A stretch of 64,000 bases of DNA, taken from Aspidapion aeneum (lineage: Eukaryota > Arthropoda > Insecta > Coleoptera > Brentidae). The position numbers and the translations under genes were made by a program. Below the pieces are notes generated by a model. The model did not search any database. It was not told the origin of the DNA and saw only the letters and a program-made list of their open reading frames with translations. Below are positions 42,815 through 53,327 of the stretch, in pieces; the stretch's first letter is position 1; each line of letters starts with the position of its first letter. Location of the stretch: the NCBI GenBank assembly GCA_963576565.1, contig OY755038.1, positions 62,472,366 through 62,536,365 of the forward strand, given 5' to 3'.

Positions 42815-44051
42815 GGGGAAAGTTGCCTATATTGTACCACTATTCAAGTTTTTCAAATATCATCTTTAAAAAAGGAAATGTATTTTTTATAAACTGTTTA
42901 TTAAAAACGTACTTAAAATATTAAATTAAACACAAGAATTTCTTTACAAAAAAAGTGCAATCGATACAATTTAGGAAACGGGTTGCCTAAATTGTATCGG
43001 CGGGTTCCTAAATTGTACCACTGCTTAGAGAAAGTGATTGACCTATATATACAAGCAAACATAACTCGCAAGTAAATTTTTCGGCATCATTAACGCCCGC
43101 ACATTCTTTATGCGCCTATCTGTTACAAATTTGACACCTTATCCAATCTTCGTAATATCTTGAGTCGGCAACATTCATTTAATACAATGTCATTTGCTCT
43201 AAATGCTGTCAAGGCACGCTCCATATCTTCTTGATTCCATCTTCCATATTTTTTGGCCCTGGGCATCTGACAAAAAAAAAACTTGTGTAATCATAAACGT
43301 AAGAGCAAAAGAATAGCACAGCTGAGCCCTAAGAAAAGAAAACTTTTTGGCTTAAAAATCTGAGAGATTGGTTTCAAATGACATCAAATCAGTTATATAA
43401 AGCAGTCGCTGATAAAGTAAGAGTAGCTATGATTATACCCAACTCCAGATAAAATAGCAAAAAGCACTAAATTGGCGCCTCTAAGCTAAAATTTTGCATA
43501 ACTATGTTTATTTTGGCCGCTAGAATTCGGCACCCTGGGCGTTTTCCCGGTTTGTATGTGCCAGAAGTGAGCCATGTATACAGTTTTATCAAAATGTAAT
43601 AGCTGAGAAAAGTTTAAACTTAGTAATAAGCTTTTTATTATTTTAAATCCCGACAAAATAAATAACTTTCCCAAATGTTACCGGAACAATATAGGAAACG
43701 AAAAAAGCTACAGTTTAGGAAACTTTACAATTTTTCATATAAATATAATTTAATTTTTAAAAACGTTGTTTAGATATAATTAAATAAATGTATTTTATTT
43801 CTAAGCCTCCAAGTAAACTAAAGGTAAGTAAGATATTTACCTACCTTATAAGCAGCCTTTTCAATCGCCTTAAGAAAGTGACAAAAAAGCAATTAGACAC
43901 TGAGAAATATTAGTCGTCGCTCAGCTCAACACTATTCTAGCCTAGTTGACCACGAACTTTCGCTTATCTAGTTAAAACGATTTTTCTGCCAGATTCTTCA
44001 ATATGCTGGTGGTACAATTTAGGCCCTGGTACAATATAGGCAACTTTCCCC
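42815..44051 (-). mobile_element. pogo-like element, internal deletion derivative (1237 bp)
   Basis: Ends GGGGAAAGTTGCCTATATTG and inverse, with TA at 42813-42814 and 44052-44053. A motif GGTACAATWTAGG (or inverse CCTAWATTGTACC) recurs about eight times toward both ends (42828, 42975, 42994, 43010, 43685, 43708, 44009, 44022). It is inserted in the RT of the non-LTR element. It carries only the two ends of a pogo transposase. Confidence 0.85.
43055..43270 (-). pseudogene. Fused N-terminal HTH and C-terminal PHD-like finger of a pogo transposase
   Basis: On the minus strand MPRAKKYGRWNQEDMERALT and AFRANDIVLNECCRLK match the HTH_psq domain that opens pogo/Tigger transposases. A few bases later, in another frame, EDWIRCQICN, a stop in place of Trp, then AHKECAGVNDAEKFTCELC match the zinc-finger (PHD-like, C..C...W.H..C....-F.C..C) that ends many insect pogo transposases. 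The DDE core and CENP-B-type domain between them (normally over 300 residues) are gone. The join lies near 43155-43170. It is inactive. Confidence 0.75.
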
Positions 44052-44358
44052 TATACGTACAATTTTTTAAATAATATACTTTGACTGACAGTATCAAAAG
44101 CGTTTCGCAAATCCAAACATAATATAGAGCATTTTTGATTAGTATCAATTTTTTTGTTGTATATAGGTTATGATATCTAATGCTGCTGTTTCAGTATCTC
44201 TAGATTCACAAAAGCCATTCTGACCCTCATACAGTAAATTATTTCTATTAAAAAATCTTTTAATTTTCTGTGCATAATTTTTTTTAAAAATTTTGATAGA
44301 ATGGGTAAAACTGATACAGGTCCATAAATTATTAGGATTCGGTTTATTAGGGTTATCT

Positions 44359-44614
44359 CAGTGGCGCACCCAGGAATGTGTTTGGGGGGGTCCCGACAGC
44401 TACGAAGGGCGCCCTCAAAAAACTTGCGACCAAAAAAAAAAGGTCATCATGTGTGGGGGGGCCCAACAGCTACAAAGCGCGCCCTCAAAAAACTTGCGAC
44501 CAAAAAAAAAAAAAAAGGTCATCATGTCTTTTCGCAACTACGCCACTGCTTGGGGTTGGGGGGGGGCCGAAGCCTCCTGATGTCAAATTTTAAGGTATGG
44601 GTGGGTGCGCCCAT
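44359..44614. mobile_element. hAT-like MITE with perfect 8-bp duplication
   Basis: Ends CAGTGGCGCACCCAGG and inverse (GGGTGGGTGCGCCCATG); GGTTATCT at 44351-44358 and 44615-44622. Inside, CGCCCTCAAAAAACTTGCGA plus CCAAAAAAAA...GGTCATCATG occurs twice in tandem (about 44410-44460 and 44470-44527). It is the same family as 35198-35456. The open frames across it are artefacts. Confidence 0.9.
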
Positions 44615-45700
44615 GGTTATCTCAACTACCTTATTTAAAAATTGGGGTTACCTATGATATTTTCATTTTTTTTGGAAATTTACTTGTTTTTACCGACCAA
44701 ATCGAAATTTTATAGCCACTGGTTTCCTTGAATTAAATTTTTTTATTATTTTATCCAACTCGTTTTCTTCAATATCATTTTCATCTATAACCAAGAAAGT
44801 TTGTATATGTATTTCATCTTTTGTATTTTCGGTTACTGCAACTTTTGAATTTGATTTTTCAGTGACAAACAAAAAACAACAAATTTGTTCTTCTCTTCGC
44901 AGATAATATTTTCTTGATAAATCAGTTGTTTTTCAGTAATTAAGTCTGCTATTGTTGATTTTTGAATTTTCGTTTTATTTGTCAAGATGGTACTGATGGT
45001 GTTCCAAATTTTTTTTTGATCGGTGGTTTGAAATTTGTTCTCACAGTAATTTTTTTTCGTTTCTCTAACTTTTTTCTTTACAAAGTTATTAAAGTTTTCG
45101 TAATTTTTTACTTGTTTTCGGTTATTTAAATTTTTCATAATTTTTTCATAGTCTATTTCTTGTTTTCAGCATCCCAGCGAGTTCTCTTTTATACCAAAAA
45201 TATTTTTTTTTTACTTTAATAACTTTGTTATAACAGCTTCTATCAAAAATATCTATGATAGTATTATACAATTGATCTGGTTCTTTAAAAAAATATTTTA
45301 CGGAGGTAAGGTTAATTAATTTAGGTTTAACTTATTTATCTCCCATTTGATTGAAGACACTTTATCAAATTTTCCTATTTCGTTTTTCTTCTGACTAAGT
45401 ATTTCTAAGATTTGTATTGAATGATCACTAAGGAAAGTATCATTTAATGCAAGATTAATTTTTTAACTTGAATTTGTTATAATATAATCAATAAGAGTTT
45501 GAGCTTTTGCTGTTTTTCTTGTTGAAATATTTGAATTGCATATACGATAATTAAATATGGTAATAAAGTTGTCTTTAAGAATATTAATATTCATTTCACC
45601 CATAAAGAAACATTATAGTTTTGATTTATAATTTCAAGTTTTTCACGTATAAGTTTTAAAAAATTGACTTTGTTTATTTAATCTTGGAGCCACCACCGCA

Positions 45701-45993
45701 ATTTCTTTAAGCCATCACGATTGTATACTGCCCTCCTATCTTTATTCGACGGATAATAGTAAAGCATTAAATTTTAACAGTGTACGCTCTAACTCGAACT
45801 ATGAGAGTATAATGTTTGACGACTTAGAATCTAATTAGCACTTAACAAGTAATAATTTTCTTGATCATGAAATTTTTGTACTGCACCCTTTGCACTGCAC
45901 CCTTTGCACTGCTAACTTTAATGACGTGGTGCAAATTAGTTTTAAGCAATTGGTCTTCTTCTGAAAAATAAAGAGAAAAATAATAATAAACTT
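45701..45993. other. Short non-coding gap
   Basis: A small tandem duplication TGCACCCTTTGCACTGC lies at about 45888-45912. Otherwise nothing. Confidence 0.4.
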
Positions 45994-48900
45994 ACCGATT
46001 GAGCTAAAAAAATCGGACAATTCTTTTTCATTATAGCTTTTGAACTATCCTTCGATTTTAAAGGGACAAACTACAGTTGACAGAGAATTAAACATATTTT
46101 TGACTGAATAAGTTTTTGTCCGTTCACTCAAAATCCAAGATGGCGGACGAAATTAAATTGTAGCCTTCAAAGATGCTCGTTTATTCTTGTGTTGCGAACA
46201 TGTTTTAATTATTTTGTTTAAATCAGTAAAAATGCTACATTCTTGCAACGCACAACAAGGATCAGCAAAATCGGTTCGGCGGGTCGAAAATAAATTTTTT
46301 TTGTTTCAACCATTGTGTTGAATACTATACGATTGCCTTGTCAATCATATCTGCATTAATTTCGTTATAAATTATTACCACTGAACTGATTTTAATGAAA
46401 TTAAAAATAACCTGGTGAGAATTGATTGCTTTTTAAGATCATGATCGAAATTTATCGCAATCTTAAAATTTAAGATGACAGGCAGAATCATACTTGATTC
46501 TTCAAAATGGCATGTTTATTCTTATCTTCTGAAAATGTTTTAGTTTTATTTTAATTTATAGAAAAGCACTACTTTTCCCCCGCATGACGAGATACAAATT
46601 AGTAAAATCGGAGTGGTTATTCTTAAAAAATCTATTTTTGGTTCATCCATCGTTTTACAGATTATACGATTGCCTTGCCAATCCTGTCTGCATTAATTTC
46701 CTTACAAACTCATTATTACTGAATTGATCTTAGTGAAATAAAAAATCAGAGGAAGAATTGATTATTCTTTAAAGATTATAATCGAAATTTGCCAATTTGC
46801 CGCCATCTTAAAAGATGTCGGACACAATCATACTTGACCCTTCAAAGAGGCACGTTTATTCTTATTTTCCGGAAATGTTTTAGTTTTTTTTAATGGAAAA
46901 CCACTACTATTCTCTCGCATAACAAGGTAGGTACAAAGCAATAAAATCGGTGAAGTGTTTCTCACAAAATCTGATTTGTTTTTAACCATTGCACAGTAGG
47001 ATAAGACGTCTTTATTTTGGCCAATATTAAAAGAATATGATTTAAGCAAACAAAACCGATTTTTTTGAGTAGCAATATTTTGAAGACCTTTATAGGTTAT
47101 TATATAAGATTCTATTATGTACAGGGGGATCCCCATTGGGCGATTTTGGGGTGTTGAAAATAACTTGCATAGGAGATATAAGACAACTGCATGTGTAGAG
47201 CTGTATTTTAGTCAAATTGAATGTCGATTTTTAAAATCAAACAGATCAAAGTTACGGTTTATTTTTTTTTTAATATAAAAAGACAACACATAAAAAATCA
47301 GACATAAAGGATTATAGACACTTCAAAAAGCAGAATTTTTAGAACGCCCTGTACCTTGGTAATATGTAGTTTTCACCGTAAAAGTTAACTTCATATTTTA
47401 TCTCTTTCCTTTAAATAACCTTAAAATCCCCAAAAGTGCCAAATCAGAATTACACTGTTTGTTCTAGTTCTATATTCATAAGAAACATCTTACATTCACC
47501 CTAATTATCCGGAATTCCTGGATACTTCCACAAATTAAAATGGCTGGATATTAAAAAATTTTGCAAAAACAGAAGAAGTTATATTTACTCAAAAATAGCA
47601 AAGTCTAAATATTACAGATCACTTAACTTTTCTTGAAGTTTTACTTAATCGTTTATTTCTGAATCCAACTCTAACCTATCTAATTCTGAAATGTCAAATA
47701 ACAATTCATGATCTGGCTCAACACTACTGGATTGGGTGTTATTTTCAAGTAAACCTGATTTAGATAAATATTCATCGGGTGATTGTAAAAAATTTCTAAC
47801 ATCTTCAGGTAACACTTTCAATTTCAGTTTGGATTTTCGTGACATAAGTGACAAAGTTGAGATTAACGGATCTGAAGTGTCCATTGCCCTATTGAAAATG
47901 TCTTAAATTATTTATCATACTACTTTTTCGAGCATAGTATTCCCGATCATGCTTGTAGATCTTGTTTCTCGTTTCTGAGGCTTCCTCTCCCAAAAACGCA
48001 GCTGGTAATAAACAATTCTGCAAAATCTGCTTGCTGTGAATAAGCACCTTATGTACTGGCATAGGAAACCAAGGATAAGTGCTAATGAAAATATAAGCAG
48101 TTTCAAAGCAGTAGTTCTCAAAGTTTGTCAAATTTAAAGGCAATTGGCAACACAGGGAAACTAATATTACCCAAAAATGATGAATTAATTCAAAGGAAAC
48201 TTGTGTTATCTAAGACAACCACACATCAAAAAGGTCTTGATTTTTAATGCAGAGTTCATCTAAAAGTAAAAAAAAACTCCTTTGTTGCAAATAGTTGCAA
48301 ACGGTTTTCAACAGCCTTTAACCTAAACTCTAAAGAATATTATTACATGTCGGCATGATCGGATCCTTGCGGATCTCATTTTGTAATTCAACCTAACCAA
48401 ACAATTTTATTTCTTTTGCCAGATTTCTGCTATATATTGATTTAAAACCAGCAAATAAAAAATAGGTAAGCTTCTAAAAACAAAAGGTATATAATTAATC
48501 AATCTTACCTTCGTTCTACATGGGTAATAAAAAAAAATCACTTTTAAATTAATATCTTTAGTACAGCGCCTTTTGAAATATCAGTAAATATTTTAAGAAA
48601 AAACAAAGGAATACTTTATTCGACGTATAAGCTGACTTTGCGCTGTCATCAAGCACAGCCTACTTAGATTTCAAATGTTATTATTAAAAATATTGATGAC
48701 TTGGTCATTTTAAATATTTTTGGTGGTAATTTTATAACTAAAAGGTAAACCTATTTTCTTCCTATATTGGCGAAAATTTGGATTTTTTATCCTGTAGTGC
48801 ATTATTTTACAAATTATACGATTGCATTGCTGATCCTGTCTGCATTTAGTTCTTTATAAATTCATTATTACTGGACCGATTATAGTGAAATAAAAAACAT

Positions 48901-49812
48901 CATGATGCAAAATGATTGAGTCGGTTCAGTAATAATGAATTTATAAAGAAATGAATGCAGACAGGATTGGCAATGCAATCGTATAATTTGTCAAACAAGG
49001 ATTAAAACACAATCAGATTTTCTGAGAACCACTTCACCGATTTTATAAATTTGTACCTCTTTATGTGGGAAAAAATTAGTGTTTTTCTATAAATTAAAAA
49101 AAAAACTAAAACGTTTTCGAAAAATAAGAATTAACACAGTTCTGTCCGACATTCTAAGTGTGCGGCAAATGTTGATTATAATCTTTAAAGAGCAATCAAT
49201 TCTCACCATGATTTTTTTCATTACACTATCGGTTTAGTAATAACGAATTTATAAGGAAATTAATGCAGACAGGATTGACAATGCAATAGTTTAATTTGTA
49301 AAACAATGGTTGATTCAAAAATAGATTTTTTGAGAACCATCACACCGATTTTACTAATTTGTACCTCGTTGTGTGGGGAAAAGTAGAGCTTTTGTATAAA
49401 TTAAAAAAACTAAAACATTTTTGGAAAATAAGAATAAACACGCCATTTTGAAGAATCAAGTATGATTCTGTCCACCATCTTAAATTTTAAGATGGCGATA
49501 AACTGATCATGATCTTTAAAGAGAAATCAATTTTAACCAGGATGTTTTTTATTTCATTAAAATCAGCTTTTTTACTAATTATAAAAAAGTAATTAAAACA
49601 TGTCGCAACACAAGAATAAACGAGCACCTTTGAAGGGTACATTTTAATTTCGTCCGCCATCTTTGATTTTGAGAAGGCGAACAAAAAAATATACTTAGTC
49701 AAAACTACGGTTAATTATCTGCCAAGTGCAGTTTATCCCATTAAAATCGATTATATAGTTCAAAAGTTATAATGAAAAAAAAATTCTCCGGTTTTTTTTT
49801 GGCCTACCCGGT
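45994..49812. mobile_element. 3.8-kb CCGGGTG-family foldback element
   Basis: The outer inverted repeats exceed 200 bp (45994-46230 and 49580-49812); the right end is CTCCGGTTTTTTTTTGGCCT then ACCCGG-TA. Further in, each arm has diverged tandem units of about 370 bp containing ATACGATTGCCTTGCCAAT, CTGTCTGCATTAATTTC, AATTCATTATTACTG and CGTTTATTCTT; they occur at 46320-47000 on the left and inverted at 48770-49560 on the right. Recurrent CCAAGATGGCGGAC boxes lie in the arms. The centre (about 47000-48770) is unique and holds a broken ORF (47645-48143). Confidence 0.75.
47645..48143 (-). pseudogene. C-terminal part of a multi-copy insect protein family
   Basis: Two minus-strand frames (48143-47889, then 47896-47645) join by a one-base shift. 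The peptide includes YPWFPMPVHKVLIHSKQILQ, LLPAAFLGEEASETRNKIYK, REYYARKSS, then IFNRAMDTSDPLISTLSLMS and LPEDVRNFLQSP, ending ELDSEIND. The pattern (HK.LIH...I....LP....EEA.E.RNK..K..R...ARK.S....IFNR....SDPLIS) is one I know from uncharacterised, high-copy, probably transposon-encoded proteins of insects. It lies in the centre of the foldback, so it is either the remnant of that element's gene or a captured piece. Confidence 0.55.
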
Positions 49813-49825
49813 ATTCTGTTCTTAC

Positions 49826-50004
49826 CATATGATTTGTTGAAACAGAAGTCATCTGAGGACTCATATCTTTGGCATGCTGTTTAAATGTGTACACGCCTCC
49901 GTGGAGGTCGCTACCTTCGTCCTCCGGTTGGAGGATGTTGTCTTCTCGGCATTTGGGAGGCTCGTATTCGTAGACTTGCATGAATCCGTGTAGTGGACGA
50001 CGTT
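49826..50004 (-). CDS. Internal exon of an unidentified gene (downstream exon)
   Basis: The acceptor TTTTTTTGCAG lies just above 50004 and the donor ATG|GTAAGA at 49825. The 179-bp exon begins in phase with the single base left by the exon at 53586-53770, giving codons (E)RRPLHGFMQVYEYEPPKCRE, then DNILQPEDEGSDLHGGVYTF and KQHAKDMSPQMTSVSTNHM. Codon use is balanced and GC is higher than the flanks, as in host exons. It is polar and lacks a membrane segment; a cytoplasmic tail of a receptor is possible but unproven. The gene must continue to lower coordinates; no further exon was found. The 3.8-kb foldback ends 14 bp below the donor. Confidence 0.65.
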
Positions 50005-50139
50005 CTGCAAAAAAAATTGCGTTAGTGATTCATATGAGACTAGCGTACTTACTATAGCCCTTTAGCTGTGACTCCAAGCTGATTTATTATGGCTTACTTT
50101 TTATTACAAGCTTTTATTTAACTTCACCTGTATGTATGT

Positions 50140-50640
50140 ATGTATGTAATCAAATCTTGCAACTCATTTTTGAAGAAATTCCAAACATCCGATTGACTTC
50201 AAATTTCGCATAGCGTCTTAGTTCCGATGAATATACAATAATATGTTTTCATCGGGTACCTACCTCCCCCCTAACGTGGGGGGTGGAGAGGGGGTAAAAC
50301 TTTAGTTTGTCCGATTTCAACCAAAATTGGTATCTGGGGGTTTTTGAGGACGAGAATTACGAATTTTTGATCAGATTATAAAAATTCAATATGGCGGATT
50401 CAAAATGGGCGATTAAATTTCAAGTTTTTCTGATTACTTTCAACTGACTTCCACGTATCCGATTGACTTCAAATTTCGCATACCGTTATAGTTCCGATGA
50501 CAATCCAATAATGTGGTATCACTGACTGCCTACCTCCCCCCTAACGTGGAGGGCGGAGAGGGGGTAAAATTTTAGTTTGTCGGATTTCCACCAAAATTGG
50601 TATCTGGAGGTTTTTGAGGATGGGGATTACGAATTTTTGA
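50140..50640 (+). repeat. Tandem duplication, about 300-bp unit
   Basis: ATCCGATTGACTTCAAATTT plus CGCATA, CTACCTCCCCCCTAACGTGG, GAGAGGGGGTAAAA and AAAATTGGTATCTGG..GTTTTTGAGGA occur at 50186-50370 and again at 50456-50640. Preceded by (GTAT)n. Non-coding. Confidence 0.8.
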
Positions 50641-50647
50641 TCAGATT

Positions 50648-50862
50648 ACAACTGTTCATAAAATGCAGGGTAGTACTGTTGACTATGCTGTGATTTACTT
50701 GGGACTTAAGCTTTTTGCTCCTGGTCAAGCTTACGTCGCGTCGCCTTTAGCCGTATCAAATCGTTGGACGACCTTCTCATCGAAGACTTAGATATTTCAA
50801 AATTGACAGGAAAGACTCCCTGCAATATCGATGCGCTAGCTGAAATGCATAGACTTAGATAA
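50648..50862 (+). pseudogene. PIF1-like helicase C-terminus (Helitron-type), frameshifted
   Basis: The reading starts TVHKMQGSTVDYAVIYLGLK and LFAPGQAYVA (PIF1 motif V, HK.QG.T), then after a frameshift LSRIKSLDDLLIEDLDISKL and TGKTPCNIDALAEMHRLR followed by TAG/TAA. The AYVALSR-SLDGL-I..LD pattern (motif VI) ends both cellular PIF1 and Helitron replicase-helicases; TGKTPCN.DAL.EM is Helitron-like. The rest of the protein (over 1000 residues) is absent. No Helitron CTRR terminus was identified with confidence. Confidence 0.7.
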
Positions 50863-50864
50863 AT

Positions 50865-51412
50865 CTAAAAATTAAAAAATAAATTTAGAAAAAAAAACTT
50901 TTTGAAAACCAGCTTTTATAAAATGGACTAAAAAGCAGAAAATAATTTTTTGAGTGTTCTGATATCATAATAATAAAAGCGATGTACTTAATATTAGGTA
51001 AATACTTTTCCATGCGCATTTGGTCGTTCAAAACCGATGATGGGCCGACTCTTCTTTTTCAATGTGACAAAATAAATCGATACACTGCCGGTCGCGGATG
51101 ATCTGCCTAATATGAAGCAGGCGTAATTATGTCTATCCATATCAGAAAAATGTAAGGGTAGCTTGAGTAGGGTTGGGTTGGGTTGGGTTAAATTGTCTAC
51201 CCTTACATTTTTCTGCAATAATATAATGAATCTGGATTTTCACGAAACTTCGACTTAAAGGCTAAAACAAAAACGGGTAAATTGCGTTTAGCACGCCCTT
51301 CGCTTTTATTATTATGATATCAGAACACTCAGAAAATTATTTTATGCTTTTTAGTCCATTTTATAAAAACTTGTTTTCAAAAAGTTTTTTTTTCTAAATT
51401 TATTTTAGTAAA
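50865..51412. mobile_element. 548-bp inverted-repeat element
   Basis: Arms of about 115 bp: AAATAAATTTAGAAAAAAAA ... TTATAAAATGGACTAAAAAG ... GTGTTCTGATATCATAATAA and the inverse at 51298-51412. Inside is a second hairpin (CAGAAAAATGTAAGGGTAG at about 51145 with its inverse at 51197-51215) whose loop carries GGGTT in four tandem copies. Confidence 0.75.
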
Positions 51413-52637
51413 CTCTCGCTCGTCTTGTGTGTCATATAAATTTTCTTGCACTTCTGGTACTGGTCTATTTTATAAACTCCTATAAACGAGTTAGTTTAGG
51501 TAAACCTAACCAGTATTCTAGAAGACCTTCTTTATCGATTCGCTACATTTTGGGCAATATCCAAAATTTGGGCTCGATGCAGATGATGCTTCGCTAGCGA
51601 GCTGGTCTGTAGTGTATTTGGTGTATTCCGGCTTTTTACCATTATCGAAACAAACTTGTAGGAGTAGAAGTCACCTGGGCTGCCTGACTATTATATAAAA
51701 TACTTTATTAAATGGCTAGAAGTTCGGCCTCGAATATAGTTGCTACTTTTAATCTTAAAAAATTTCTGGGATATTTATGAATCGATATTTTGTGGTTTTA
51801 ATATTAAAATTTTCTATATAATTATTGGTTTGGCAGTTTGTTTTTCGTTGTTTGTTTTATTCGATATTTTTTAATTCAACATTTTAAATTTTATTATTTT
51901 ACTTTTTGGTTTTACTTTTTTTGACATTTTGATTATTGCGAACGTCACTCGCATTCTGTACTTTTAATCTGTAATAACAACCTCTGCCTATTGTCGTCTC
52001 TTTTTTTCTTATTTAATTTTCTGCCGTCTGCACTCTAATACACGGGGTTTTCGCATCCTAGATTTAGCTTTAAGAATCCATCTTGTTTTATTATAAAAAC
52101 ATCACAAATAAATTTAATTATTTGACGAGTTTTTAGACTTTAAACCACCTCTCGTATCTATCTATTTATTTAGCCTTTTTTAATCCATCTTTGGAGATAG
52201 GCTTTCTCCAATATCTTCCCCTCTTCTCTGTCTGTCGTTGTATTCAACCATCTAGTTCCCTGTGTTTCTTTGAATCGTATTTAATTCCTATTTGGGTTCT
52301 TCCCCTACTTCTTTTGTTTTCCCAAGGTCTCCAGTTTACAATGCATTTATTCCATCGATTGTCTTTCTGTCTGATATTATGACCGGCAAATTTTCATTTT
52401 CATTTTGCTACTTCTTCGCTGACATCCCATACTTTAGTTTTATTTTTTATCCATTAATTCCCTTTTCTATCTGTTAGCTTTACATGTAACACTTATCTTT
52501 CCATTGACCTTTGGGCTTTTGTAAGTGTCCAGGTCTACCTCTAAGAAAACCTCGAGGGTGGCCGTCAGAACAGAGCTGTCATTGTTAAAGTACTTGAAGT
52601 ACAAGTTTAACTTAAATTATTTAAGGTGGCACGTATT

Positions 52638-52681
52638 TACTAGATATCTAATTATGGGTGGCCAATATTAGGTATCTAGTA
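52638..52681. repeat. Short hairpin
   Basis: TACTAGATATCTAAT ... ATATTAGGTATCTAGTA with a 12-bp loop. Its role is unknown. Confidence 0.55.
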
Positions 52682-52709
52682 ATAAGAACACAGTATGTGT
52701 GATCTTCAA

Positions 52710-53327
52710 GGCTCCCGAACGAATGAGCGAAGTATCAATGAGCAAAGTATCAAAAGAGCGAAGTATCAAAAGGGCGAAGTAATAATAGAGTGAAGTAACA
52801 AAAGAGTGAAGTAACAAAAGAGCGAAGTATCAAAAGAGCGAGTATCGAAAGAGCGATTGATGAGCGAAGTGATGAAAGAGCGAGTAATAAAAGTGCGATG
52901 TCATAAATAAGCGAATGTAATAAAAGAGCGAATGTAATAAATGAGCGAAGTAATAAATGAGCGAGGTAATAAATAAGCGAAGTAATAAAAGTAAGATGTA
53001 ATAAAAATGCAAAGTAACAATAGGACGATGTAATAAAAGTGCGAAATAATAAAAGAGGGAAAGTAATAAAAGAGCGCTCATTTGTTACAGTCGCCCTTTT
53101 GAAACTTCAGTCTTTTATTACTTCGCTCTTTTGTTTCTTTTTTGTTCTTACTTCGCTCTTTTATCATTTTGCTCTTTGATACTTTCTCAAATTAATTACG
53201 TCGCTCTAATGTTACTCGCTAAATTATTACTTGCTCTTTTATGACTTTGTTCCTTTAACTCGGTTTTTCATACTTCGCTATCTTCATACTTTGCTCTTTT
53301 ATACTTCGCTTATGCATTCCGGAGCCG
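52710..53327. mobile_element. Foldback element whose arms are about 16-bp tandem repeats
   Basis: The left arm (52725-53075) has about 22 units of AAAAGAGCGAAGTAAT-like sequence; the right arm (53076-53315) has about 14 units in the inverse orientation (ATTACTTCGCTCTTTT). They meet at GAGCGCTC (53072-53079). Outside the arrays the ends are GGCTCCCGAACGAATGAGCG and inverse CGCTTATGCATTCCGGAGCC. The layout resembles Drosophila FB elements, whose inverted arms are also built from short tandem repeats, but the monomer is different. Non-coding; lies within an intron. Confidence 0.85.

Larger units (their letters stand above)
42340..45700 (-). mobile_element. Degraded non-LTR retrotransposon with nested insertions
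   Basis: The minus strand carries endonuclease, linker and RT blocks in order, split by a pogo derivative (42815-44051) and a hAT MITE (44359-44614). The 5' end is not defined; the 3' end lies near 42340. Confidence 0.75.
42400..45700 (-). pseudogene. Endonuclease / reverse transcriptase, broken
   Basis: Reading from the 5' side: NISTRKTAKAQTLIDYIITN and ALNDTFLSDHSIQI (C-terminal part of an AP endonuclease, SDH motif) near 45400-45560. Then RKQVKNYENFNNFVKKKVRE, KIWNTISTILTNKTKIQK (linker) at 44833-45138. Then QNGFCESRDTETAALDIITY and ILCLDLRNAFDTV (RT motif A) near 44090-44240. After the pogo insertion: LRGFIRKWFKSYLKKRNRFV and FLADDTSITYFGN (motif C, ADD) near 42600-42815. There are numerous stops. 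It is a CR1/Jockey-like non-LTR ORF2; the element is dead. Confidence 0.75.

Noticed and set aside
44293..44657. Three overlapping plus-strand frames with KKK-rich repeats
   Set aside because: They are translations of the hAT MITE's A-runs and duplicated block.
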